From: Sulfurimonas gotlandica GD1
Lineage (GTDB): Bacteria > Campylobacterota > Campylobacteria > Campylobacterales > Sulfurimonadaceae
NCBI RefSeq assembly: GCF_000242915.1
Contig: NZ_AFRZ01000001.1
Location: 2,480,001 to 2,544,000, forward strand
Length of the DNA stretch: 64,000 bases
Reading direction: 5' to 3'
Shown: in pieces, positions 45,306 through 51,798 of the stretch
Position numbering within the stretch: position 1 is the stretch's first letter
Layout: every line of letters starts with the position of its first letter
Notes under the pieces: generated by a model
Databases searched by the model: none
The model's input: the letters and a program-made list of their open reading frames with translations, nothing else
What the model was told of the DNA's origin: nothing
Position numbers and translations under genes: made by a program

Positions 45306-46780
45306 AAATTTGGTAGAGGGATTTTAATCAAGAAAAGTGCACCGTCTTTGAAGTTATATGCTTCTATGGTGCCGTTAAATTTTATCTCAATGATTGTTTT
45401 TGTTATAAAAAGCCCGAGTCCAGTGCCTTGCGCCTGATGCTTTGTTGTAAAATATGCATCAAATATTTTATCGGCAATACTCTTATCAAAGCCTCCACCG
45501 TTATCACTGATTTTAATAATATTGTTTTCACCTTCAACAGTAGACTCAATAATGATTTTACCACTATCTTTATTTTTTCCTATTATTGCATCAAGAGCAT
45601 TATTAAGTATAATCAAAATAGCTTGCTCTATTTCGCTGATAGATCCATAGGCAAAAGACTCTTTATCTAGATTGACCTCAATAGATATCTTATTTTTGTC
45701 AAACATACTATCAAGCAACTGCAAACTTTCCCCAACTGCTCTTTCAATTGGAAATATTTCAATGTTTTTTTTACGATGGTCTTCATTTAGAAAATTTTTA
45801 AATAGATCTATAGTTTTTGACATGAAGAGTACTTGGTTATGAATCTCGTTAAAATTTTTTTCCTGGTCTTTTGAATCCACTTCTCCCATCATACTTTTTA
45901 TTGTTAAATCAGTAATACAGAGTTCAACTATGTTTAGAGGTTGCTTCCATTGATGAGCAATATTACTTATCATTGTTCCCATTTCAATAAATCGTGATTG
46001 CTTAAGTAAAAAGGCATCTTTAGCTTTATTGTTTTCCTCTTCAATGGCTTTTTCTCTCATTCCATCATCAATATTTTGCTGCATTTGCCTAAACCCGTTG
46101 ACAATCTCAAATATCACATCATCTTTGTTTAGAGCAATTGATTTAAAAACAAGTTTGTCACCTGGCAGATAGCCTTTAATCTCATCTGCAATCCTACTTA
46201 AAGGCATCAGCAACTCTTTTAACAGACGCATTTCCAAATAAAAATACAGCGCCAATAAAGCGGCAAAAAGAATTCCTGTAGTAATATATTTATACGATAG
46301 TTCTTTCAATATTTGGTTACTTTTAACAAGTTCAAGAGTTCCCATTATATTTTTAAGATGATCTTCTTTTGGGCTGATGACATCTTTTTTATACTCTATG
46401 TTGTATGAATCCCCTGCAATGTACGCTGATGTACTACTCTCAGATATAATTGCTCCACTGTTATCTTTAAAAGCGATATATTCAAGTTTATATGAAGCAA
46501 GCATACTTTTCAAGAATTCATCCATTTCGGAGACATTAGCTTGATTATTTATAAAATACCATACGCTTACTCTCGGGGCTAATGATTCAGCAATTGTTGC
46601 AATATGAGTTTTCTCAGATTTAATAAAAGTATCGTTGACAAGTTTATAAATAAATGTTCCACCAGCGACGATTATCAGCGACAGAGCGACAAGAACAAAC
46701 ATAAATAATTTACGTTGCAAAGAGACCGCACTAAGTGGCTTTATTATTTTTTTACGTAAAATACTCATCCAAAAAACCAC
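45299..46780 (-). CDS. membrane sensor histidine kinase
   Basis: The 493-residue protein starts at GTG (an ATG four codons later is possible) and has a membrane helix (about 24-46), a periplasmic sensor region, a second helix near 165-185, a HAMP-like linker, NIAHQWKQPLNIVE with His near residue 273, and G boxes DNGGGF and GTGLGLFITK. No response regulator is adjacent. The gene lies between an intact NYN gene and a remnant of the same gene, which suggests it arrived with or within a duplicated segment. Confidence 0.88.
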   Translation of the reverse strand: MVFWMSILRKKIIKPLSAVSLQRKLFMFVLVALSLIIVAGGTFIYKLVNDTFIKSEKTHIATIAESLAPRVSVWYFINNQANVSEMDEFLKSMLASYKLEYIAFKDNSGAIISESSTSAYIAGDSYNIEYKKDVISPKEDHLKNIMGTLELVKSNQILKELSYKYITTGILFAALLALYFYLEMRLLKELLMPLSRIADEIKGYLPGDKLVFKSIALNKDDVIFEIVNGFRQMQQNIDDGMREKAIEEENNKAKDAFLLKQSRFIEMGTMISNIAHQWKQPLNIVELCITDLTIKSMMGEVDSKDQEKNFNEIHNQVLFMSKTIDLFKNFLNEDHRKKNIEIFPIERAVGESLQLLDSMFDKNKISIEVNLDKESFAYGSISEIEQAILIILNNALDAIIGKNKDSGKIIIESTVEGENNIIKISDNGGGFDKSIADKIFDAYFTTKHQAQGTGLGLFITKTIIEIKFNGTIEAYNFKDGALFLIKIPLPNFQ

Positions 46781-46843
46781 ATATTTTTCTCTTTATTGTT
46801 AAATACGCTATATTATATCACAGCATTTTTATAATTGTCTGTA

Positions 46844-46940
46844 AAAAGACCTCAATAAATTCTCTAAATATTAAAACTTCGCAAAGTGCAATCATGCTAA
46901 ACAACTTCAAAGATTCAAAAATAAGAGATGCAAATGTATA
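46844..46940 (+). pseudogene. decayed fragment of the NYN-type gene
   Basis: The DNA matches part of the NYN gene around 45080-45215: shared blocks include AGACCTC, AACTT(C/T)(G/A)CAAA, ATCATG, CTAAACAACTT and AGAGATGCAAAT in the same order. Relative to the intact gene a 26-bp segment is missing between ATCATG and CTAAACAAC. The peptide trace is LNNFKDSKIRDANV against LNNFKELSPRDANI. The fragment is short and has stops. It is a nucleotide-level relic, not a gene. Confidence 0.6.
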
Positions 46941-46991
46941 GTTAATAAAATACTTCAGAGGAGTAAAAGAAGAGGTTTAATGCTGCTTTGT

Positions 46992-47023
46992 TATAGACTC
47001 CCAAGCTAAGCATGGGAGCTATA
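46992..47023 (-). terminator. hairpin downstream of the cytochrome gene
   Basis: TATAG-CTCCCA pairs with TGGGAG-CTATA with one bulged base and a 9-nt loop. It lies 18 bp after the stop of the minus-strand cytochrome gene. No strong T-run follows, so it may also be a mobile-element relic. Confidence 0.45.
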
Positions 47024-47040
47024 GAAGAGTAGAAACTAAA

Positions 47041-47319
47041 TTATTTACCGATAGTTTGGGCAAATGCTTCTAACTCAGCATCGGAGTATTTAGCAACTTG
47101 ACCTTTCATTACAGCTTTCATAACTCCGCCATAAGTTCCAGCTTTGTAACCTTTCAATGCAGTTGCAATCTCCTCATGTTTTAAGTCTGAAACAATTTTT
47201 GATTTACCAAGTGCAGATTTTTTAAAATCAGCATTATGACAGGCAGCACAAGCCTTTGGTTCAACTGCACCCATGAGTGCGATTGTACTTACAAATAACG
47301 CTAAAACAATTTTTTTCAT
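47041..47319 (-). CDS. small periplasmic class I cytochrome c
   Basis: The 92-residue protein has a signal peptide (MKKIVLALFVSTIALMGA), the haem motif CAACH near residue 24, and GTYGGVMKAVM supplying a Met ligand. It is a paralogue of the cytochrome at 33964-34248. A partial DNA copy of this gene and its upstream region lies at 47576-47775, so the locus has been duplicated. A ribosome binding site (AAGGA) lies before the ATG. Confidence 0.88.
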   Translation of the reverse strand: MKKIVLALFVSTIALMGAVEPKACAACHNADFKKSALGKSKIVSDLKHEEIATALKGYKAGTYGGVMKAVMKGQVAKYSDAELEAFAQTIGK

Positions 47320-47575
47320 TTTAAATCCTTGTAAAATTATAGTATTTTTGTATTATAATCTCTTATACTTAAAAATTGTTTTAATATATTAACTTGCCTT
47401 TGGAATGAAGACAGAAGAAAACTTTTTAATATTACTTGTTCCCATTATTCTGATTGGAGCGAGTCAAAAGTGGAGATTTATTCACTGGGGTGTAACGTGA
47501 ACAAAAGATATACTAAAAAACAGATAAATCTATAACAACTAAAAAAGTGGAGATTCACTCACAGGGGTGTAATTT

Positions 47576-47775
47576 GACCTTTCATTACAGCTTTCATAAC
47601 TCCGCCATAAGTTCCAGCTTTGTAACCTTTCAATGCAGTTGCAATCTCTTCATATTTTAATATATTAACTTGCCTTTGGAATGAAGAGAGAACAAAACTT
47701 TTTAATATTACTTGTTCCCATTATTCTGATTGGAGCGAATCAAAAGTGGAGATTTATTCACTGGGGTGTAACGTG
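47576..47775. repeat. internally deleted duplicate of the cytochrome locus 47100-47499
   Basis: Positions 47576-47660 repeat 47100-47184 (inside the cytochrome gene) almost exactly. From 47655 onward the sequence repeats 47379-47499. The 200 bp between are missing, with the join at a TTTTAA hexamer present at both original positions. The copy ends in the same 26-bp repeat and CGTG as the original. Confidence 0.85.
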
Positions 47776-47806
47776 CATTACCTAGCCCCTATTTTCTAGC
47801 AAGTAA

Positions 47807-47865
47807 TCGTTCATATATTATCTACTTTACGCTAATTATGCTACAAATAGTTCAAATATGAACGA
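47807..47865. repeat. inverted repeat between repeat copies 3 and 4
   Basis: TCGTTCATAT and ATATGAACGA form a perfect 10-bp inverted repeat around a 39-nt centre. It occupies the only segment of the mosaic that I cannot trace to a neighbouring sequence. It could be a recombination site or a fragment of an attC-like structure. Confidence 0.5.
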
Positions 47866-47882
47866 AAGAGATAGTGTAATAA

Positions 47883-48118
47883 CTAAAAAAGTGGAGATTC
47901 ACTCACAGGGGTGTAATTTTTAAAGATGTTAACGAGTTAACAAGTAAAGATGTGCAAAAGATAGCAGAATCATTTGATATAAAAAATGCTAAGCAAACAA
48001 TAGACGAGATGCTTGATATAAAACATACTCTGCTACCAAAGCTAGCAACACAATATGATATGAAAAAATGGTGCAATCTCGTACTTGAATCAACAAAAGA
48101 TATACTGAAAAACAGATA
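47883..48118 (+). pseudogene. C-terminal gene fragment, possibly HipA-like
   Basis: An open frame without a start codon runs through repeat copy 4 and continues as DVNELTSKDVQKIAESFDIK and AKQTIDEMLDIKHTLLPKLA to a stop after DILKNR. The helical pattern is compatible with the C terminus of HipA-type kinases, but the match is weak. The last 51 bp plus copy 5 of the repeat are nearly identical to 47500-47572, so this tail was itself duplicated. It is most likely a truncated gene. Confidence 0.45.
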
Positions 48119-48150
48119 AAACTAGAACAACTAAAAAAGTGGAGATTCAT

Positions 48151-48909
48151 TCACTGGGGTGTAATTTTAGATATCCATTTTACACCTAAATAACCATCAT
48201 TTATATACATATTTACTTTATCTGAAATATTCATTTCCCTATATGTCGAAGGGGGAACTTCCCTTTCTTCATACCCTGAATAAGTGATATAATATAACTT
48301 ACCATACCCTTGTCGATTATATGCACTGCCTGTCCTTCTATCTTCAACAATTCCTTCAATTATTTTAGGTTTTGATTTATCAAAATACATATTAGTTTCT
48401 TTTAAACTAATTGTTGTTGTTAAAAACAAACTAGCTAACCCAAATAATGTATTAACAATCAATACTGATAATGAATGCTTACCTTTAGAATGAAAAATAA
48501 AAATCATATAAGGGACAGCTATAATAAATGTGATTATAAAAGATAATATAATAAATTCATACTTATTTATTAAAAATGGGATATCAAATATATATATCAA
48601 CCCATCTTCAGATAGCAGCTGTATCATCCCATTCATAAAGAGAGCAATAATTACAGCAAATATAATATCATATAATTTATCATAATTATCTAATGCGTTA
48701 ATAACATTATTTCTTTTTATAACATAAACAATATATATTGTAAGAAAAATAACTATAGTTCCAATTCTTGTATCTGGCATGTATAAAAAGAATAGAATCT
48801 TAAACAAACTACTAAGGAAATCCACTGGAAAAACAAATAAATATATTAAACAGAAAACCATAAATGTAAAAAACAATTTTATAATTAAATTTTTATCATA
48901 CATTTGCAA
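48151..48909 (-). CDS. cassette ORF c: multi-helix membrane protein
   Basis: I do not recognise this 252-residue protein. It has five or six membrane helices in the first 175 residues and a soluble C-terminal domain (about 178-252) with EGIVEDRRTGSAYNRQGYGK and YEEREVPPSTYREM, which reads as a small beta domain. Its last codons (ITPQ and stop) come from repeat copy 5, so the 3' end may have been replaced. Base composition is very AT-rich. Downstream on the opposite strand lie only gene fragments. An attC-like palindrome lies directly upstream. Confidence 0.7.
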   Translation of the reverse strand: MQMYDKNLIIKLFFTFMVFCLIYLFVFPVDFLSSLFKILFFLYMPDTRIGTIVIFLTIYIVYVIKRNNVINALDNYDKLYDIIFAVIIALFMNGMIQLLSEDGLIYIFDIPFLINKYEFIILSFIITFIIAVPYMIFIFHSKGKHSLSVLIVNTLFGLASLFLTTTISLKETNMYFDKSKPKIIEGIVEDRRTGSAYNRQGYGKLYYITYSGYEEREVPPSTYREMNISDKVNMYINDGYLGVKWISKITPQ

Positions 48910-48919
48910 TACCTTAATA

Positions 48920-48966
48920 TAACGTTTTACTTGATGGATAACTACCCGCTAGGGTATGTTATTCAT
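48920..48966 (-). other. attC-like palindrome 1
   Basis: On the minus strand the site starts AATAAC at the stop of ORF b, has a TAAC-A-TACCC / GGGTA-GTTA stem with a TAGC loop, and ends in CGTTATAT just before the ribosome-binding region of ORF c. It is short, perhaps a truncated attC. Confidence 0.45.
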
Positions 48967-49462
48967 CCTCCAAGGTTTTGTTAACATTTATGTAAGTCTG
49001 CATACCTTCTCTACAAAAACAGACTTCTCTAGAAAATATTCGATTTGTATTAATCGCATATTCGTTTGAATAACCACTAAGCATCCCGCCATCTCCATTT
49101 ACTTTCAGAAGCATGTTTATATGACCTATTTTTTTTGGATCAATATTGTTTAATGATAAGTTTACAAAACCATCTATAATAGTTCCATTTAACGCATATG
49201 TTCTAATACCTCTATTGTTATCTTTACTAGCAACTGTATATGTACCCGTTAAGCTTTCAGCAAATTGTATTATTTCGAATTGAACCTTCTGCATTTTGTA
49301 CTCAGCAATCCATAGTCCAGATAGATCCAAGCCTTTATACACAGTTTTCCTATACCATGGAATAAATGATTTAGTAAATAATTGTGACATTAAAAATAAT
49401 AAAAAACTTGTTGCAATACCTGATACAACACTAAGAATAATTGTCTCCGAAACATTTGACAT
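48959..49462 (-). CDS. cassette ORF b: one-helix protein with beta-barrel-like domain
   Basis: The 167-residue protein has one N-terminal membrane helix (about 8-30), a short basic linker, then a strand-rich domain (about 45-158) beginning LSGLWIAEYKMQKVQFEIIQ and GTYTVAS, with repeated strand-turn units. This layout is like lipocalin-type barrels and loosely like the membrane-plus-barrel effectors of CBASS immunity (Cap15-type). No nucleotidyltransferase is nearby, so the immune reading is speculative. It is flanked on both sides by attC-like palindromes. Confidence 0.7.
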   Translation of the reverse strand: MSNVSETIILSVVSGIATSFLLFLMSQLFTKSFIPWYRKTVYKGLDLSGLWIAEYKMQKVQFEIIQFAESLTGTYTVASKDNNRGIRTYALNGTIIDGFVNLSLNNIDPKKIGHINMLLKVNGDGGMLSGYSNEYAINTNRIFSREVCFCREGMQTYINVNKTLEDE

Positions 49463-49483
49463 GATTTATTTTTCCCTTTTGAT

Positions 49484-49549
49484 GTTAACGTTTGTCGTGA
49501 GCGATAATTTTCCCGAGGGAAATTATTGCGTTCCTCGTACTTGTTATGT
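49484..49549 (-). other. attC-like palindrome 2
   Basis: On the minus strand the site runs from ACATAAC (R''-like) to GTTAAC (R'-like). Its centre is a stem of AATAATTTCCC and GGGAAAATTAT around a TC loop, flanked by partly complementary arms. It lies between ORF a (stop 6 bp away) and ORF b (start about 21 bp away), exactly where an integron cassette carries its attC. Confidence 0.55.
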
Positions 49550-49554
49550 GCAAT

Positions 49555-49887
49555 TTAGATTTTACCTTCTTGTTGTAATTCATCGAGTATGCTTCGCACT
49601 AGTCTTTCATCAAGTGCAAATTTTTTAGAAATTCCTTTAACAATATTATCGGCATCACTTGTATAATCGCTCCATACGATACCAGCTTCACTAGCCATAT
49701 ATTGCTTGTACATAGGGAACATTAATTTTAAAGAAGTATGCAAAGATTCAATTTCCTTTTTAGATTCTTTGGCTTCTTTTCTGAAGCCCAACTGCCAAGG
49801 AAGAACAAATATAGCTGCCAATCCAGCTAGTAGTGTTCCTGCGCCAGTTAGCATATCAGCGGTAAGATTCCAGTCTATTTCACACAT
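49555..49887 (-). CDS. cassette ORF a: short membrane-anchored protein
   Basis: The 110-residue protein has one membrane helix (about 13-33, LTGAGTLLAGLAAIFVLP), a charged coiled-coil-like stretch and a C-terminal region (about 70-110) DADNIVKGISKKFALDERLV that is helical. I do not recognise it. AAAGGAATAA precedes the ATG. It lies between the 132-bp palindrome (upstream) and attC-like site 2 (downstream). Confidence 0.65.
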   Translation of the reverse strand: MCEIDWNLTADMLTGAGTLLAGLAAIFVLPWQLGFRKEAKESKKEIESLHTSLKLMFPMYKQYMASEAGIVWSDYTSDADNIVKGISKKFALDERLVRSILDELQQEGKI

Positions 49888-49910
49888 TTTTATTATTCCT
49901 TTATATGTAC

Positions 49911-50042
49911 ATAACGGGGGCGCGGGTGAGTAACTGCCGTTGAAAAACCTTTAGGTTTTGCAATGGTTGCTTGCTCCTCCCGCTTGTTATCTGGCGCTGT
50001 GCGACAGATGACCAGTGGGTGTTCAACCCGCGCCCCCGTTAT
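49911..50042 (-). other. attC-like palindrome 3 (132 bp, VCR-like length)
   Basis: Perfect 17-bp arms, ATAACGGGGGCGCGGGT and ACCCGCGCCCCCGTTAT, enclose a 98-bp imperfectly paired centre with an AAAACC-TTTA-GGTTTT hairpin and a second internal GTTATC. On the minus strand it starts GGATAAC and ends GTTATGT. The length and the ATAAC/GTTAT ends are like long attC sites such as VCRs. Its G+C content is far above that of the surrounding DNA. No gene is encoded in 49888-50364. Confidence 0.6.
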
Positions 50043-50066
50043 CCGGTCACGCAGTGAGCGGATAAC
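50038..50066. repeat. 29-bp near-perfect palindrome adjoining attC-like site 3
   Basis: GTTATCCGGTCAC and GTGAGCGGATAAC (12 of 13 pairing) surround GCA. It shares the GTTAT with the end of the 132-bp site and may be an end of a neighbouring attC site. Confidence 0.55.
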
Positions 50067-50247
50067 TATTTATTCAAGCACATTATATGTAAAATAACCT
50101 TAAATCACATAAATAACTTACATGTTGTTTGTGTGTTAAAAGGGTTGATTTTGTTGATTATTTGTATTTTTGATAAAAAAAGAGAAAAAATCTATAAAAT
50201 TCTTAAAGTTTGGATGTTTGTTTAATACTGTATATTCAAATTAAATT

Positions 50248-50295
50248 ACACTTTGTGTGTTATTTCGCAAATATCTTACATAACACACAAAATGT
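50248..50295. promoter_or_regulatory. operator-like inverted repeat upstream of the S24 gene
   Basis: TTTGTGTGTTAT (50252-50263) and ATAACACACAAA (50280-50291) are perfect complements; ACA/TGT pairs extend the arms after one mismatch. A third half-site, TTTGTGTGTTAA, lies at 50128-50139. The arrangement suggests a dimeric repressor site or an RNA hairpin before the S24-fold gene. Confidence 0.55.
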
Positions 50296-50364
50296 AGCTT
50301 AAGCGAAAAGGTTGGTTATGGAAGTTAAACTACATCTATATACTCCCAAGTAAAAGGATAAAAC

Positions 50365-50739
50365 TTGTCTCTAATCACTCTTGAATACGTAGATGCTCTT
50401 GATGCAAACAATGAAAAAAAAGTTTTGGAATTTTCTACAAATCTGCTTAAAGAACCGATAAACAAAGGTTCGCTGTTTGTCATAAAGGTTGATGGTGAGT
50501 CTATGGAGCCTGTTATTAAAGACCGTACACTTGTTGTTGCTGACCTTTCTCAAAGAGGAGTAGTAGATGCAGATATATATCTGGTCTATTATGAGAACAG
50601 GATGTGGATAAAAAAAGCTAAACAAGAGTCAGATGGAATGACGTTTGTGTCTATCAACAAAGAGTATGGGCATCTAGTATATAAAGAAGCAGATGTTCGT
50701 GTAGTAGCTAAGGCTGTTTTGTCTTTTAATAGCTTCTAG
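50365..50739 (+). CDS. S24 (LexA/UmuD-like) peptidase-fold protein without HTH
   Basis: The 124-residue protein starts at TTG with AAAGGA seven bases upstream. It has the S24 signature VDGESMEPVIKD (nucleophile Ser near residue 48) and a candidate catalytic Lys in MWIKKAK. Phage-type repressors of this family normally have an N-terminal helix-turn-helix; here the chain starts directly with a short helical region (ALDANNEKKVLEFS) and no such domain or autocleavage pair is evident. UmuD-like or regulatory partner roles are possible. It lies beside the cassette region. Confidence 0.75.
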   Translation: MSLITLEYVDALDANNEKKVLEFSTNLLKEPINKGSLFVIKVDGESMEPVIKDRTLVVADLSQRGVVDADIYLVYYENRMWIKKAKQESDGMTFVSINKEYGHLVYKEADVRVVAKAVLSFNSF

Positions 50740-50752
50740 AAGAGTGTAGAAG

Positions 50753-51787
50753 CTACTGGAACGTCTTCTTTATAAACCCACTACCTAAAACCTTGTTACC
50801 GTCATAAAATACAGCTACCTGTCCAGTAGCTACTCCGTCTACATTTTTATCTAGATATATCATGGCTTCACTATCTTCTATGATTACCTTGCAAGCTATC
50901 TTATGAGTTCTATATCTTAGTTTGACTGTACACTCAAACTCTTTTTTGTCTATGAAAAGATTAAGCGTGTCTATGAGGACTTTTGAGACACCGAGGTCAT
51001 CTTTTTTACACACTACTATAGTGTTTGCATTTGGGTCTATCTCTTTTACATAGTGAGGCTCATGTGCGCCATGGACTGTAAAGCCTCTTCTCTTTCCTAT
51101 GGTGTAGTGCATGTAGCCTTTGTGATGACCGACTTCATTGCCATCAGTATCTAGAGCAAGACCTGGTAGGTCTATGTCTGTATGTTTTTTGATGATATCG
51201 GTATAGACATTTTCCACAAAACAGATCTCTTGAGACTCTTTTCTTTTCGCTATTTCTTTTATAACGGGCAGGGTGCTACCAAGTTTTACTATCTCTGTTT
51301 TTCTGTACTTATTCATAGGGAAGATGAGATGCTTTAAAACATCTTGTTTTATCTGTGCTAAAAAATAACTCTGATCTTTAGTGTCGTCCTCTGCTTTGTA
51401 GATAAACTCACCATCTGTTTTTGCATAGTGCCCTGTTGCCAAAAAGTCAGCGCCTTGTTCTTTTGCAAAGTCAAACAGTGCTCCAAACTTGATAGTGCGG
51501 TTACACTTTACACATGGGTTTGGAGTATTGCCATTGAGGTATTCGCCTACAAAGTAGTCATACACCTCTTCTTTGAACTTACTGCTAAGGTCAAGTATAT
51601 GGTACTCGATGCCAAGAGAGCGTGCTACTTTTTTTCCAGATGCAATGTTGTCTTCATGGAAGTTTTCTATAAGGTCGTGGAGCTTCATATATACTCCGAT
51701 GACCTCATAGCCCTCTTGTTGGAGCAGGTAAGCCGTGACAGAAGAATCTATCCCGCCACTCATACCTACTATTACTTTTTTGTTCAT
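50753..51787 (-). CDS. mnmA: tRNA-specific 2-thiouridylase
   Basis: The 344-residue protein has the PP-loop GMSGGIDSSVTAYLL near residue 8, the catalytic-region cysteine in NPCVKCN (near 95), QDQSYFL-like KDQSYFLAQI and the second Cys in SQEICFVE. MnmA makes 2-thiouridine at tRNA wobble position 34 using sulfur relayed from a cysteine desulfurase. It is the last gene of the cysK-containing operon, 11 bp after metY, so tRNA thiolation is tied to cysteine supply. Confidence 0.94.
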   Translation of the reverse strand: MNKKVIVGMSGGIDSSVTAYLLQQEGYEVIGVYMKLHDLIENFHEDNIASGKKVARSLGIEYHILDLSSKFKEEVYDYFVGEYLNGNTPNPCVKCNRTIKFGALFDFAKEQGADFLATGHYAKTDGEFIYKAEDDTKDQSYFLAQIKQDVLKHLIFPMNKYRKTEIVKLGSTLPVIKEIAKRKESQEICFVENVYTDIIKKHTDIDLPGLALDTDGNEVGHHKGYMHYTIGKRRGFTVHGAHEPHYVKEIDPNANTIVVCKKDDLGVSKVLIDTLNLFIDKKEFECTVKLRYRTHKIACKVIIEDSEAMIYLDKNVDGVATGQVAVFYDGNKVLGSGFIKKTFQ

Positions 51788-51798
51788 AATTTCTTCTT

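Larger units (their letters stand above)
47470..48164 (+). repeat. five direct copies of a 26-bp repeat ending mosaic duplicated segments
   Basis: Copies begin at 47470, 47547, 47746, 47891 and 48139. Each starts GTGGAGATT and ends GGGGTGTAA, with two-letter variation in between; copies 1 and 3 read TATTCACT in the middle and copies 2 and 4 read CACTCACA. Copies 2, 4 and 5 are preceded by AACTAAAAAA and followed by TTT; copies 1 and 3 are preceded by TTGGAGCG(A/G)(A/G)TCAAAA-like sequence and followed by CGTG. All point the same way. Reading inward from TTACACCCC they resemble insertion-sequence ends, but no transposase is present. This stretch (47320-48150) contains no intact gene. Confidence 0.75.

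Noticed and set aside
47883-48118. Complete toxin gene of HipA type
   Set aside because: There is no start codon and only a C-terminal stretch; the frame begins inside a repeat. I keep it only as a fragment of uncertain family.
47470-48164. CRISPR array
   Set aside because: The repeats are 26 bp but their spacing ranges from 77 to 248 bp, the intervening DNA is copied from neighbouring genes, and no cas gene is present.
48151-50066. Complete integron
   Set aside because: No integrase gene or attI site is visible, so only an integrase-less cassette cluster can be proposed.
50365-50739. Prophage repressor marking a prophage
   Set aside because: No integrase, structural or other phage gene is nearby, and the protein lacks a DNA-binding domain.
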